This document shows, piece by piece, positions 37,560 through 46,078 of a stretch of 64,000 nt of DNA (its first letter is position 1; every line of letters begins with the position of its first letter). Under the pieces are notes generated by a model, which was not told where the DNA came from, did not search any database, and saw only the letters and a list, made by a program, of their open reading frames with translations. Both the position numbers and the translations under genes were made by a program. Location of the stretch: NCBI RefSeq assembly GCF_959608125.1, contig NZ_CAUHPG010000002.1, positions 1 through 64,000 of the forward strand, read 5' to 3'. This stretch comes from an uncultured Slackia sp. (lineage in GTDB: Bacteria > Actinomycetota > Coriobacteriia > Coriobacteriales > Eggerthellaceae).

Positions 37560-40079
37560 TCACATCGCCCCTTGTCCTGGCTCCATCCCCCATGACACCG
37601 GAGAACTATCACGCCTTCCCGCGATCAATTCGCGATGCAGGCGCATCACGCGCTCTGAAGGGTCCATGCCGAGCTCTTCGACCATGAAGCGCCTGCACGC
37701 CAGAAACGTCTCCATCGCCTGGCTGCGCTGGTCGGAAAGCATCTGTGCGCGCATAAGCGCGCAGTAAGCGTCTTCCCGCTCGTCGCACCGGTCGAGCGCC
37801 GCCTGCGCGAACCAAAGCGCCGCCTGGGCTTCGTCGATATCGCACAACCGGTCAGCCGCCGTGACGAGCGCGTCGACAAGACGGCTTCGGTACCGCTCCC
37901 TCAGCCGATCGATATAGGCATTGCCCGTCTCGGACGGCAGCAAGTCGCAGGAAAAGTCGTTTTGAAGGCGCGCGAAGGCCTCCATCCACTCCTGCGCATC
38001 GGGCCGGCCGAAGAACAGCGTACGGCATATTTCCTCGAATTCATCGACGTCGCTTTCGACGTAGCGCGCATCGACCATATATCCCGCCTGATGACGCACT
38101 GCATATGGACACTCGCCCCGTTCGTCCTCGAGCGCGCGGCGCAAAGCCGACCACAGCGAATAGAGATTGTTCGACGCGCGATCGCCCGACGAATCGGGCC
38201 ACATGATCTCGAGCAGCTCCTGACGTGCAACCTCCTTGCCGCGATGCAAGACCAGGACCGCAAGCAGCGTCTTCGCCTTCGGCTTGCGAAACGCCGTCGA
38301 CTCGAGCACCTGGCCGCCGATGCCGATTTCCATGCCGCCGAACAGGCGCACACGCATCTTGGCGACGGCGTTCGCATGCGCAGGAACGGCTCCGATGACG
38401 CATGCGGATCGGCGGCGCGGAGAAAAGGCCGCATCATGCCAGGCTTTGCGCTGGTCGGCAAGCCCGGCGACAAGCGAGCGCGCCTCGTCCTCGCGACGGT
38501 CGGCGCCATCGACCGCAAAGCCCGCCTCGCGGACGGCATCGCGCAGAATGGCTTCGTGCACATCGACGCCTGCAACGGCGCGTCGCGCTTCCAGACAGCG
38601 CGACGCGCAAGCACAGGCACGCTCGAGAAGGCGCCTGGATGCGGCATCGTTCGTGCGCAGCGTGCGAACGATGCGCGCCATCCCCGCCAAAAACACCGGC
38701 TGAGCGATCGCAGGGGCCTCGGCGGCCCCCATGATATCGACCGCACGCTCGGGGTCATCGCCCATGCACGACCAGGCCGCCGCCGCCAAAGACGCGGCGC
38801 CGCCTTCGCCGAGGGAGCGCACCGAAGCGTCGGAAAGCGCGGCACGAACGCGGGCGGAAACGTCGTCGGAGGCGCAGGCGCAGGCTGCGAGCGCCGCATG
38901 GCAGGCCTGCTCGTCGCTTCGGTCGGCGTGCGCCAAGGCGCGCAAGGCGAAACGGAGGGCGCGCTCGTCGTCGCCCAGAAGATGCAATCGGGCGGACGCG
39001 CCGAGCAACAACCCGGGCGTCAGGCCGCTCGGCCTCTCGCCCAGACTCTCGAACAACCGCTGAACGGGCGCGACGACCCCCGATTCTAGAAGACGGCCTT
39101 GTTCGGCATCGATCCAAGACGGCCGGCGGCGACGCGGACACAACGTCGCCATGAGCTCGCACGCGCGTTCATGGCGGCCTCGATGAGCAAGCACGGAGGC
39201 CAAACGGCAGACGAGCGCCTCCCTGCTCGTCGACGATGCGCGCGCCACCGTCGCGTCGATCACGCCGCGAAACGCCGCATCTATGGCCTCTATCGGGAAC
39301 TCGTGCGCGCAAAAGCGCTCCTCGACCAGGTCGAGTCCGACGTAGGGATAATGCTGTTCGATGAAACGGCGCGTGTCCTTGCGCAACGAATGCACGAACG
39401 AATCGACGTCTTCGACCGAACCTTCCACGAGCACTTCCATCACGAATACGGCAAGCTGTATCTCTGCGGGCATATCGGCCGAACGCATGCCGTCGAGCAG
39501 AAGCGATCCGCCTCCTCGGCCGCCCCACACCAGCGCGGGAATGCGCTCGCTCGCCGTCGCGTCGCGCGGCAGGTCGCCGAACGAGGATGCCTCCGCATCG
39601 TCGACGAGCAGGTCGTGCGCCGTGATGCACGTACGGTCGTTCTGACGGTCGGCGAATGAATCCGTCGCCGGCGTGGCGACCGCCACGACCTCCCATCCCT
39701 TGCTCAGGATGGCGTCGATGTCGCGAGAGAACGCATCGGAGCGCTCGTCATCGAGATACGGAACATCCTCGAACACCACGAGCGACTTGCGCTGGCTCGC
39801 ATCGCTGAGCGACGGAACCACGATGCGGTCGTCGAGATCGCGCAGGAAACACGGACTTTGCCCGTTGATCCAGAACACGTTGTCGAAACCGAAAATCGAT
39901 TCGGCGTACTCGCAGACGAGCGAGGTCTTGCCGAACCCCTGAGGAGCGACGATGAAGCGAGCCACCGTCCGGTCGAGCATCATTTTCTTGATCAGGCGCG
40001 GTCGCGAATGGATGCAGGACAATCCCAGCCCCTTCGGTCTTCGTCCGCAGCACGCCGAATGCGATATGAAATTCCTCAT
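37560..40079 (-). CDS. ATPase-SARP transcriptional regulator
   Basis: An 839-residue regulator. The N-terminal P-loop is VAPQGFGKTS (44-53) with a Walker B-like SLVVFEDV, as in STAND-type ATPases. A middle region resembles helical repeats. The C-terminal ~250 residues are an OmpR-like winged helix (LLEIMWPDSSGDRASNNLYSLWSALRRAL) followed by a bacterial transcriptional activation (BTAD) domain ending FMVEELGMDPSERV. In SARP proteins the DNA-binding part is usually at the N-terminus, so this is a reversed order, closer to MalT in layout. The start has AAGGAGG 8 nt upstream. Targets are unknown. Confidence 0.85.
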   Translation of the reverse strand: MRNFISHSACCGRRPKGLGLSCIHSRPRLIKKMMLDRTVARFIVAPQGFGKTSLVCEYAESIFGFDNVFWINGQSPCFLRDLDDRIVVPSLSDASQRKSLVVFEDVPYLDDERSDAFSRDIDAILSKGWEVVAVATPATDSFADRQNDRTCITAHDLLVDDAEASSFGDLPRDATASERIPALVWGGRGGGSLLLDGMRSADMPAEIQLAVFVMEVLVEGSVEDVDSFVHSLRKDTRRFIEQHYPYVGLDLVEERFCAHEFPIEAIDAAFRGVIDATVARASSTSREALVCRLASVLAHRGRHERACELMATLCPRRRRPSWIDAEQGRLLESGVVAPVQRLFESLGERPSGLTPGLLLGASARLHLLGDDERALRFALRALAHADRSDEQACHAALAACACASDDVSARVRAALSDASVRSLGEGGAASLAAAAWSCMGDDPERAVDIMGAAEAPAIAQPVFLAGMARIVRTLRTNDAASRRLLERACACASRCLEARRAVAGVDVHEAILRDAVREAGFAVDGADRREDEARSLVAGLADQRKAWHDAAFSPRRRSACVIGAVPAHANAVAKMRVRLFGGMEIGIGGQVLESTAFRKPKAKTLLAVLVLHRGKEVARQELLEIMWPDSSGDRASNNLYSLWSALRRALEDERGECPYAVRHQAGYMVDARYVESDVDEFEEICRTLFFGRPDAQEWMEAFARLQNDFSCDLLPSETGNAYIDRLRERYRSRLVDALVTAADRLCDIDEAQAALWFAQAALDRCDEREDAYCALMRAQMLSDQRSQAMETFLACRRFMVEELGMDPSERVMRLHRELIAGRRDSSPVSWGMEPGQGAM

Positions 40080-40297
40080 GTTCAATCCCTCCTTGATGAA
40101 ACGCGGCGCCAGGCGCCCCCTGGGTTCGACCCCACGAATCACCAGGGAATTTCATTGTAGACAACGAAAATGGCCGCGAATTACGCCACGTCCATGCCGG
40201 AAACGAAGCGTAAACGAGAAGAAGCCTTGGCCTGCGCAGACGCACACCGCCCGGGTTTTCCCAGCGACTATCCCCGGAGTTTTCCCCATGCGCTACC

Positions 40298-41680
40298 ATG
40301 GCGTCTATGACAGACACCGCCCACATACCCGTCGACCCGCGCGCGCTCGCCGTACTGCGCGCCATCGAAGCCGAAGGCGAAAGCGCCTGGTTCGTCGGCG
40401 GCTGCGTGCGCGATGCCCTCATCGGCAGGACCGCGCACGATTTCGACATCGCAACATCGGCGCGTTGGCAACGCGTTCGAGCGATCTTCCAAGCGCGGGG
40501 GCGTCGCGTCATCGAGGCAGGCGCCAAACACGGCAGCGTCGGCGTGGTCTTCGACGGACTCGTCGTGGAAATAACGACATACCGAATCGAGTCGTCCTAC
40601 AGCGACGGACGCAGGCCGGATGACGTGGCATTCGTCAACGAAGTCTCGCTCGACTTGGCACGCCGCGATTTCTGCATGAATGCGATCGCCTATCACCCCG
40701 AACGCGGACTGTGCGACCCTTTCGCCGGCCGAAGCGACATCGAAGCCGGCGTCGTGCGCGCCGTCGGCGATGCCCGCGCTCGCTTCGAGGAAGACCCGCT
40801 GCGCATCCTGCGAGCAGTCAGGTTCTGCGCGCAACTCGGATTCGAAGCATCCGAAAGGACCCGCGAGGCCATCTTGGAAGGCGCCGGCGACATACGACGC
40901 GTCGCAAAAGAGCGCGTGTTCGCAGAGCTCGAGAAAACGCTCGTCGCCCCAGCCCCTGGAGGCGTCATCGCGCAGTACGCACCGGTCATCGAAGAAATCG
41001 TCCCGGGCTTTCCGAACAAGGACGCGAATAACATCGACGATCGGCGCCGTTCGCTCGAGCGAACGGCGGGCACCATGGACGCGGTGCCCGCACGAGCGGA
41101 GCTGCGTTTCGCCGCATTGCTTGCCGATATGGAAAAGACCTGGGGAAACGGCATCGCACGCAGCAGCCTGAAGGCCCTCAAGGCGCCCCGCAAGCTGATC
41201 GACCGCGTCTGCGCGCTGCTCGATGCGATCGACGAAAAAGCGAGCGCATGCCCGCTTCACATCAGGCTGCTCGCCGCAGCGCACGGCGGCGACCTCGACT
41301 TCGTGCGCGAGCTCACGACATTGCAGCAGGCGCTCGGGGCCGACGACGACGCCGAAGACGGACGAAGCACACGAATACAAGAAGCCATCGACGAAGTCGA
41401 ACGCTACGCCAGCGCATTGAAGCGCAGCGATTTGGCGATCGGCGGAGGCGACCTGATCCAGGCGGGCATGGCGCCCGGGCCCGCCGTCGCGGCGATGCTC
41501 GACGCCCTTCTGCTCGAGGTCATCCAGGGCACCGTCGACAACGAGCGGACGGCTCTTCTCGAGCGCGCGATGGGCGGAAACCTCCCCTGCGAGCCCGCCG
41601 CAGAAAATATTTTCAAAAAAGTTTTGAAAAGAGAGTTGACGAATCAGGCGAAGCACCGTAATATTCAAACCCGCGCTTGA
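40298..41680 (+). CDS. cca: CCA tRNA nucleotidyltransferase
   Basis: A 460-residue class II nucleotidyltransferase that adds or repairs the 3' CCA of tRNAs. FVGGCVRDALIGRTAHDFDIATSA contains the catalytic DxD. RRDFCMNAIAY and EEDPLRILRAVRFCAQLGF are also diagnostic of the family. Two in-frame ATGs (40298 and 40307) lie close together and neither has a clear ribosome site. It is divergent from the SARP-type gene. Its 3' end contains the promoter for the tRNA genes that follow. Confidence 0.92.
   Translation: MASMTDTAHIPVDPRALAVLRAIEAEGESAWFVGGCVRDALIGRTAHDFDIATSARWQRVRAIFQARGRRVIEAGAKHGSVGVVFDGLVVEITTYRIESSYSDGRRPDDVAFVNEVSLDLARRDFCMNAIAYHPERGLCDPFAGRSDIEAGVVRAVGDARARFEEDPLRILRAVRFCAQLGFEASERTREAILEGAGDIRRVAKERVFAELEKTLVAPAPGGVIAQYAPVIEEIVPGFPNKDANNIDDRRRSLERTAGTMDAVPARAELRFAALLADMEKTWGNGIARSSLKALKAPRKLIDRVCALLDAIDEKASACPLHIRLLAAAHGGDLDFVRELTTLQQALGADDDAEDGRSTRIQEAIDEVERYASALKRSDLAIGGGDLIQAGMAPGPAVAAMLDALLLEVIQGTVDNERTALLERAMGGNLPCEPAAENIFKKVLKRELTNQAKHRNIQTRA
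41608..41664 (+). promoter_or_regulatory. tRNA promoter with AT-rich UP-like element
   Basis: TTGACG (41636-41641) and TAATAT (41659-41664) are spaced 17 bp and directly precede tRNA-Gln. Just upstream, inside the end of the cca coding sequence, is an AT-rich block with the perfect repeat TTTTCAAAA/TTTTGAAAA, resembling an UP element. Seen in sequence; the UP role is inference. Confidence 0.7.
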
Positions 41681-41692
41681 AGCGATACGCAT

Positions 41693-41766
41693 TGGGGTGT
41701 CGTCTAATGGCAGGACAGCGGTTTCTGGTGCCGTATGTGAGGGTTCGACTCCTTCCACCCCAGCCA
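41693..41766 (+). tRNA. tRNA-Gln (anticodon CTG)
   Basis: Acceptor TGGGGTG/CACCCCA, anticodon loop TTCTGGT (CTG at 34-36, reading CAG), T arm GGGTTCGACTCCT, CCA encoded. It is 20 bp upstream of tRNA-Glu and probably cotranscribed with it. Confidence 0.93.
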
Positions 41767-41785
41767 TTTCAGCGCAACCATATAT

Positions 41786-41862
41786 GGCCTGGTCGTCTAG
41801 CGGTTTAGGACATCGCCCTCTCAAGGCGAAGATCGGGGGTTCGAATCCCCTCCAGGCTACCA
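41786..41862 (+). tRNA. tRNA-Glu (anticodon CTC)
   Basis: Acceptor GGCCTGG/CCAGGCT with one wobble pair, anticodon stem TCGCC/GGCGA with loop CTCTCAA (CTC, reading GAG), T arm GGGGTTCGAATCCCC, CCA encoded. Confidence 0.94.
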
Positions 41863-41871
41863 CGAATCTTC

Positions 41872-41901
41872 AGAAGCCCTCGTTCGAGGGCTTCTTTTTT
41901 T
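41872..41901 (+). terminator. Rho-independent terminator after tRNA-Glu
   Basis: AGAAGCCCT (41872-41880) pairs with AGGGCTTCT (41887-41895), followed by a T-rich tract. Confidence 0.92.
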
Positions 41902-42236
41902 CTTCGAATACATGTCGCGAAAATGCCCGATTCCACACGGTTCGCCCGCATGATACGACGACGCGCCAGCTGGGCGCCGCGTCTTCCCCGTTCCGTGGAA
42001 TCATGAAGGACGCTCCACGGAATCGCATCTATTAGATCGTCTTCGAGCGGTCGAACCCCTTCGCCTCGCCCGCCGCTTAGCATGCGCCCCTTGCCGACTT
42101 CCGGCGCGAATCGGGCCGAAATCCGGATCGAACCTTGCCGCAATCAAGCCGCATCGGCACTCTAAGACGCCTCGAACCACGTTCTTTCTCGCGACATACG
42201 CACTCTTTTCGGACACGATTCACCGCCGCATGCGAA
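41902..42236. other. Intergenic region with a 9-bp dyad
   Basis: This ~335-bp gap between the tRNA terminator and the thiD terminator has no convincing gene. It contains the inverted repeat TTCCGTGGA/TCCACGGAA (41991-41999 and 42014-42022, 14-nt spacer), of unknown role. Confidence 0.5.
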
Positions 42237-42276
42237 AACCGCGCCTGCGATCGACGAAGTCGCAGACGCGGTCTTT
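42237..42276 (-). terminator. Hairpin terminator after thiD
   Basis: On the minus strand ACCGCGTCTGCGA (42272-42260) pairs with TCGCAGGCGCGGT (42250-42238), followed by TTTTC. The T-tract is short, so strength is uncertain. Confidence 0.7.
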
Positions 42277-42308
42277 TCGGCAAACGGTACGTTTATTTCT
42301 ATATCCGG

Positions 42309-43112
42309 TTATTCAGTACGGCGACATTCCCACATATGATCGAGAGGACCCGACCCTTTGCCCATATCGAACCCGGCTTCGAGAGCGCCTGCAACGTAGC
42401 GCTTCGCGGCCTCGACGGCCTGCGGGGCGCTCTCGCCGCGTGCGAGACCGCAGGCAATCGCGCTCGAAAGCGTGCAGCCCGTGCCGTGGGTGTTCTCCGT
42501 CTCGATGCGACGGCCCTCGAACCAATGCATACCGTCGTCGCAGCACAGCAGGTCGTCGGCCCCCGAAACCCCGTGGCCGCCTTTGACGAGCACCGCACCG
42601 GGCGTCATCGCCTTCAGCATGCGCGCCGCGCGCTCCATGTCGTCGCGCGTGCACACCTCCATGCCGCACAACACCTCCGCCTCGGGAATATTGGGCGTGA
42701 TAACCGATGCCAACGGAAAAAGCTGTTCGACGAGCGCTTCGCGAGCCTGCTCGTCGATCAAGGACGCGCCGCTCGTCGACACCATGACCGGGTCGAGCAC
42801 CACGTTGCGAGCATCGTGCGCCGCGAGTCCCTGCGCGATCGCTTCGGCGATGGGGCGCGAAGAGACCATGCCGATTTTCACGGCATCGGGCCTGATGTCT
42901 GAAAACACCGCGTCGATCTGCGCGCGCACGAAAGACGGGTCGGCATCGAATACGCCGTAGACCCCGAGCGTGTTCTGAGCGGTCAGCGCGGTGACGGCCG
43001 TCTGGGCGAACAGCCCGAAGGCCTCGATGGTCTTGATATCGGCTTGAATTCCCGCTCCACCTGAGCTATCGGAACCGGCAACGCTTACGACCGAAGGAAC
43101 GCTATACGACAC
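42309..43112 (-). CDS. thiD: Hydroxymethylpyrimidine (phosphate) kinase ThiD
   Basis: A 267-residue ribokinase-fold enzyme that phosphorylates HMP and HMP-P for thiamine synthesis. VAGSDSSGGAGIQADIKT and the KIGMV segment are family hallmarks, and the active-site TENTHGTGCTLSSAIA is near the C-terminus. It overlaps thiE by 11 bp and ends the thiMED operon. No thiC appears in the window, so the operon supports salvage. Confidence 0.93.
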   Translation of the reverse strand: MSYSVPSVVSVAGSDSSGGAGIQADIKTIEAFGLFAQTAVTALTAQNTLGVYGVFDADPSFVRAQIDAVFSDIRPDAVKIGMVSSRPIAEAIAQGLAAHDARNVVLDPVMVSTSGASLIDEQAREALVEQLFPLASVITPNIPEAEVLCGMEVCTRDDMERAARMLKAMTPGAVLVKGGHGVSGADDLLCCDDGMHWFEGRRIETENTHGTGCTLSSAIACGLARGESAPQAVEAAKRYVAGALEAGFDMGKGSGPLDHMWECRRTE

Positions 43113-43770
43113 GTTCGACTCCTTCCCTCAACGTGGACGCGGCCGCTTCGATATCGTCGGCGGCGAACACCGCCGAAACCACCGCAGCGCCCTCGACGCC
43201 CGTATCCTGCAAGCAAGACAGCGTGGCAGGCCCGAGACCGCCGATGCCCACCACGGGAATGGAGACGGCCGCGCAGATTCGCGCGAGCTCCTCGCACGCC
43301 ACGATAACCGCATCAGGCTTGGTGGCCGTGGCGATCAGAGCGCCCACGCCCAGATAATCGGCCCCTGCGGCCTCTGCGGCGCGCGCTTGTTCGACCGTCT
43401 GCGCCGAAACGCCGACGATTCTGTCGGGACCGAGCACGGCACGCGCCTGCGCGCACGCCGTGTCGCTTTGCCCCACATGCACGCCGTCGGCGTCGCACGC
43501 AAGCGCCGCCTGCACGTCGTCGTTGATGACGAAGGGGACCCGCGCATCAGGACACGAATCCGCAAGAGCCTCCGCGATGGCGCGATACGCATCCTCGAGG
43601 GCTTCGCTCGACGCCTCCTTGTCGCGCAGCTGCAAAAACGTGGTTCCGCCGCGCACGGCGTCGACGCAGCACGCCTCGAGCGTACGTCCGCGAAGCCAGG
43701 CATTGTCGGTCACCGCGTACAAGCGCAGGCATTCGGGATGCTCGCGAAGATACGCGCGAGGAGCATCCAT
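43102..43770 (-). CDS. thiE: Thiamine-phosphate synthase ThiE
   Basis: A 222-residue TIM-barrel enzyme that joins HMP-PP and thiazole phosphate into thiamine phosphate. LQLRDK, VPFVINDD, ADGVHVGQSD and PVVGIGGLGP match the family's binding segments. The start ATG overlaps the thiM stop (TAATG), so the much longer frame upstream is a shadow. Second gene of the operon. Confidence 0.93.
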   Translation of the reverse strand: MDAPRAYLREHPECLRLYAVTDNAWLRGRTLEACCVDAVRGGTTFLQLRDKEASSEALEDAYRAIAEALADSCPDARVPFVINDDVQAALACDADGVHVGQSDTACAQARAVLGPDRIVGVSAQTVEQARAAEAAGADYLGVGALIATATKPDAVIVACEELARICAAVSIPVVGIGGLGPATLSCLQDTGVEGAAVVSAVFAADDIEAAASTLREGVERVV

Positions 43771-44612
43771 TACGCCACCTCGGTCACCGCGGCCGCCTCG
43801 GCAAGAGACGCGCCCGTCGCACGAGAAAGAGCGTCCATCAGATACGTATGGTAACTGCCCGTGCCATCGGCCTCGGTCATGCGAGCGGCGGCCTCCTGGC
43901 CTGCGGCGCCCATATGCACCACGGCGGCAAGCGCCGCTTCGAGCATCGAGTCGCCCGCGCAGGCGGCATAGGCGCCGCACAGGACGGAAAGCATGCAGCC
44001 GGAACCCGTGATGCGGCCCTGCAACGGCGAGCCGTTGCGCACCGCGAACGCGCGCGTCGCGTCGGCCACGATGTCGATCGGGCCGGTGATGGCCACGACG
44101 CATCCCGCCTTGGCGGCGAAATCGCGTGCAAAGGCAGCCGCTTCTGCGACATCCTCCTCGGCGCAGACCGCATCAGCAGGGTTCACGTCGACGCCCTGGG
44201 TGGCCGCGGCGTTGCCCGCGAGGGCTTTGATTTCGCTCATATTGCCGCGCACCAAAGCCACGGGAAACGTGTCGAGCAGCTCGCAGGCCGTCGCCGTGCG
44301 CAGCTTCGACGCGCCCGCGCCCACGGGGTCGAGCACGATCGGATGGCCCAGCTCGGCCGCCTTCGCGCCCGCGACCTTCATACCCGCGATCGTCTGCTTG
44401 TTCAGCGTGCCGATATTGAGCACGAGCGCACCGCAGATGGACGTGATGTCGTCTACATCGTCGGGCTCGTCGCTCATGATGGGGCTGGCGCCCGCGGCCA
44501 GAACGGCGTTCGCGCAGCTTTCGACCGTCACGTAGTTGGTGATGCAGTGCACAAGCGGCGCGCAAGCGCGCACGGCGTCGGCGCGGTCGGAAATGGATGC
44601 AGTAAGAGACAT
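43770..44612 (-). CDS. thiM: Hydroxyethylthiazole kinase ThiM
   Basis: A 280-residue salvage kinase for thiazole. PLVHCITNYVTVESCANAVLAAGASPIMSDEP is the classic N-terminal region, VLDPVGAGASKLRT binds substrate, and GSGCMLS supplies the catalytic Cys region. First gene after the TPP riboswitch. Its GGGAG ribosome site lies in the 3' end of that riboswitch, so ligand binding probably blocks translation. Confidence 0.94.
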   Translation of the reverse strand: MSLTASISDRADAVRACAPLVHCITNYVTVESCANAVLAAGASPIMSDEPDDVDDITSICGALVLNIGTLNKQTIAGMKVAGAKAAELGHPIVLDPVGAGASKLRTATACELLDTFPVALVRGNMSEIKALAGNAAATQGVDVNPADAVCAEEDVAEAAAFARDFAAKAGCVVAITGPIDIVADATRAFAVRNGSPLQGRITGSGCMLSVLCGAYAACAGDSMLEAALAAVVHMGAAGQEAAARMTEADGTGSYHTYLMDALSRATGASLAEAAAVTEVA

Positions 44613-44618
44613 GGTTTC

Positions 44619-44706
44619 AGACTCCCTTCGTTGGCATTATCCACATCAGGTTCATCGGGTCGGGACGCGCACGCCCCCTCTCAGCCCGTTACGACGAGCT
44701 CCCCGT
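44619..44706 (-). promoter_or_regulatory. TPP (THI-box) riboswitch upstream of thiM
   Basis: Read on the minus strand: CGGGGAGC, then GGGCTGAGAGGGGG, CCCGATGAACCTGATGTGG and ATAATGCCAACGAAGGGAG. These are the conserved THI-box segments in order, including CTGAGA and the GATNTGGATAATGCCA-like core. The final GGGAG can serve as the ribosome site of thiM, suggesting translational control. Confidence 0.95.
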
Positions 44707-44717
44707 ATGTGCGGCCG

Positions 44718-44723
44718 ATTATA
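44718..44723 (-). promoter_or_regulatory. -10 box of the thiMED promoter
   Basis: A perfect TATAAT on the minus strand stands ~13 nt before the first riboswitch base. The -35 region is weak. Confidence 0.6.
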
Positions 44724-44818
44724 GACCGTCGCATGCCTTTCGGCACGCACAACCCGCCGAATAGCGCCCGAACGGCGCCGACCGTCCGTCCGTATCGAAG
44801 GCGGCGCGGTCGAATCGC

Positions 44819-45484
44819 CTAAGGGCGCCTGCCCAGCTTCAGCCGCTCGAGCGGAAGGGCCGGCAGATACACCGCGAGCGTGCCCGAAGACACCTCGATG
44901 CGCACCGGGCGACCGACGAATTCGTTCGAAAGACCCAGCGTGACATCGCTTGCAAGATCGACGTCGTCGGCGGCGTACTTCGCGCCGCGCTCGGTCACGC
45001 CCGCGGCCGCATCGGAAAGCGAGAACACCGAAAACGTGCCCGATTCCAGCGCTGGAAGCTCGAGGACGTCGCAGCACGACGGCGAAAGGACCGCGAGCAC
45101 GGCGCCTTCCCCCACGGCAACGGCGCGCATGCCCGCGTGCGCGGCGCCTGCAAGCGCGGCGATCGTAGCGTGCGTGTGGTCGAGGCGTCCGCCCAAAGCG
45201 CCGTAGACGGCGACGGAAGCATACCCCCGCAGACGCGCCCAATCCAAAGCCAGCGCCGTGTCGCTATCGTCTTTCATGGACGGATGGCGCTCGATCGGCA
45301 CATCGCACGGAACATATCCGAGCGAGTCGAAATCGCCCAGAGCGAAATCGGGCGAGAACCCCGCATCGCGCAAGGACGCATAGCCGCCGTCGACCGCGAC
45401 CGTCGCGTCGAAGCGCTCGTTTCCGAAATGGGCCGCATCGAACGACGCCGCGCCCACCAAGGCGCATTCGAATCCCGTGTTCAC
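44819..45484 (-). CDS. thiN: Thiamine pyrophosphokinase ThiN
   Basis: A 221-residue enzyme that makes TPP directly from thiamine. VAVDGGYASLRDAG, GDFDSLG, and DDSDTALALDWA with the later GALGGRLDHT are characteristic. The start is a GTG with GGGAGG 9 nt upstream. It lies upstream of the riboswitch-controlled thiMED operon but is outside its control. Confidence 0.93.
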   Translation of the reverse strand: MNTGFECALVGAASFDAAHFGNERFDATVAVDGGYASLRDAGFSPDFALGDFDSLGYVPCDVPIERHPSMKDDSDTALALDWARLRGYASVAVYGALGGRLDHTHATIAALAGAAHAGMRAVAVGEGAVLAVLSPSCCDVLELPALESGTFSVFSLSDAAAGVTERGAKYAADDVDLASDVTLGLSNEFVGRPVRIEVSSGTLAVYLPALPLERLKLGRRP

Positions 45485-45585
45485 TTGATATGACCTCCCG
45501 TCGAAAGAACGCGTCCGGAAACGCGCGAAGCATGCGTAAAAACGATACGCGCGAAGTTCTTCGCCCGCATCTTGCGGGCCAATGA

Positions 45586-45591
45586 TACAAT
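45586..45591 (+). promoter_or_regulatory. -10 box of rnpB
   Basis: TACAAT lies 8 nt before the apparent 5' end of RNase P RNA. The -35 region is not clear. Confidence 0.5.
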
Positions 45592-45598
45592 AGCCGTC

Positions 45599-45956
45599 GC
45601 TATGCGGGCCAGATGGTCGCGGGGGGCCCTGAGCCCCATGAGGAAAGTCCGGGCTTCTTGAGGCAGGATGCCGGCTAACGGCCGGGCGGGGAAACCCGAC
45701 GGAAAGTGCTGAAGAAACTTAAACTCCCACTGGCGCATTCGCGTTAAGAGAAAAGCTGAGAAGGTGCGGTAAGAGCGCACCAGCATGTTGGTAACAGCAT
45801 GGCTTGGTAAACCCCATCCGAAGCAAGGGCGAATAGGCATGCGATACGGTTGAGCCTCTCCGTGCATGCGGGTAGCCTGCTTGAGGCGCGCGGCGACGCG
45901 CGTCCTAGATAAATGACCGTCTTCGAAGACAGAACCCGGCTTATAGGCCCGCTACG
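45599..45956 (+). ncRNA. rnpB: RNase P RNA
   Basis: The catalytic RNA of RNase P, which trims tRNA 5' leaders. The conserved GAGGAAAGTCCGGGCT block is near the 5' end. ACAGAACCCGGCTTATAGGCCC is at the 3' end, with GCGGGCC and GGCCCGC closing helix P1. GGAAACCCGACGGAAAGTGC and GAAGGTGCGGTAAGAGCGCACCAG also match the bacterial type A consensus. About 358 nt, normal length. Confidence 0.95.
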
Positions 45957-45967
45957 GCGCACGATGC

Positions 45968-45994
45968 AATGCTCCCTCCTGGGAGCATTTTTCG
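45968..45994 (+). terminator. Rho-independent terminator of rnpB
   Basis: AATGCTCCC (45968-45976) pairs with GGGAGCATT (45981-45989), followed by TTTCG. Confidence 0.88.
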
Positions 45995-46047
45995 TATGCA
46001 GACGCCCCACTCCCCTTCCTATCCCGGAACTCGGCCGGATCCACGCA

Positions 46048-46076
46048 TAAAAAAGCCCGCTTACGCGGGCTTTTCA
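46048..46076 (-). terminator. Terminator after divIVA
   Basis: AAGCCCGC/GCGGGCTT hairpin (46053-46072). On the minus strand it is followed by TTTTTT, and on the plus strand by TTTT, so it may serve both directions. Confidence 0.88.
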
Positions 46077-46078
46077 CT

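Noticed and set aside
43771..44103. Long N-terminal extension of thiE
   Set aside because: It is a shadow of thiM; the TAATG junction and the family length support 222 residues.
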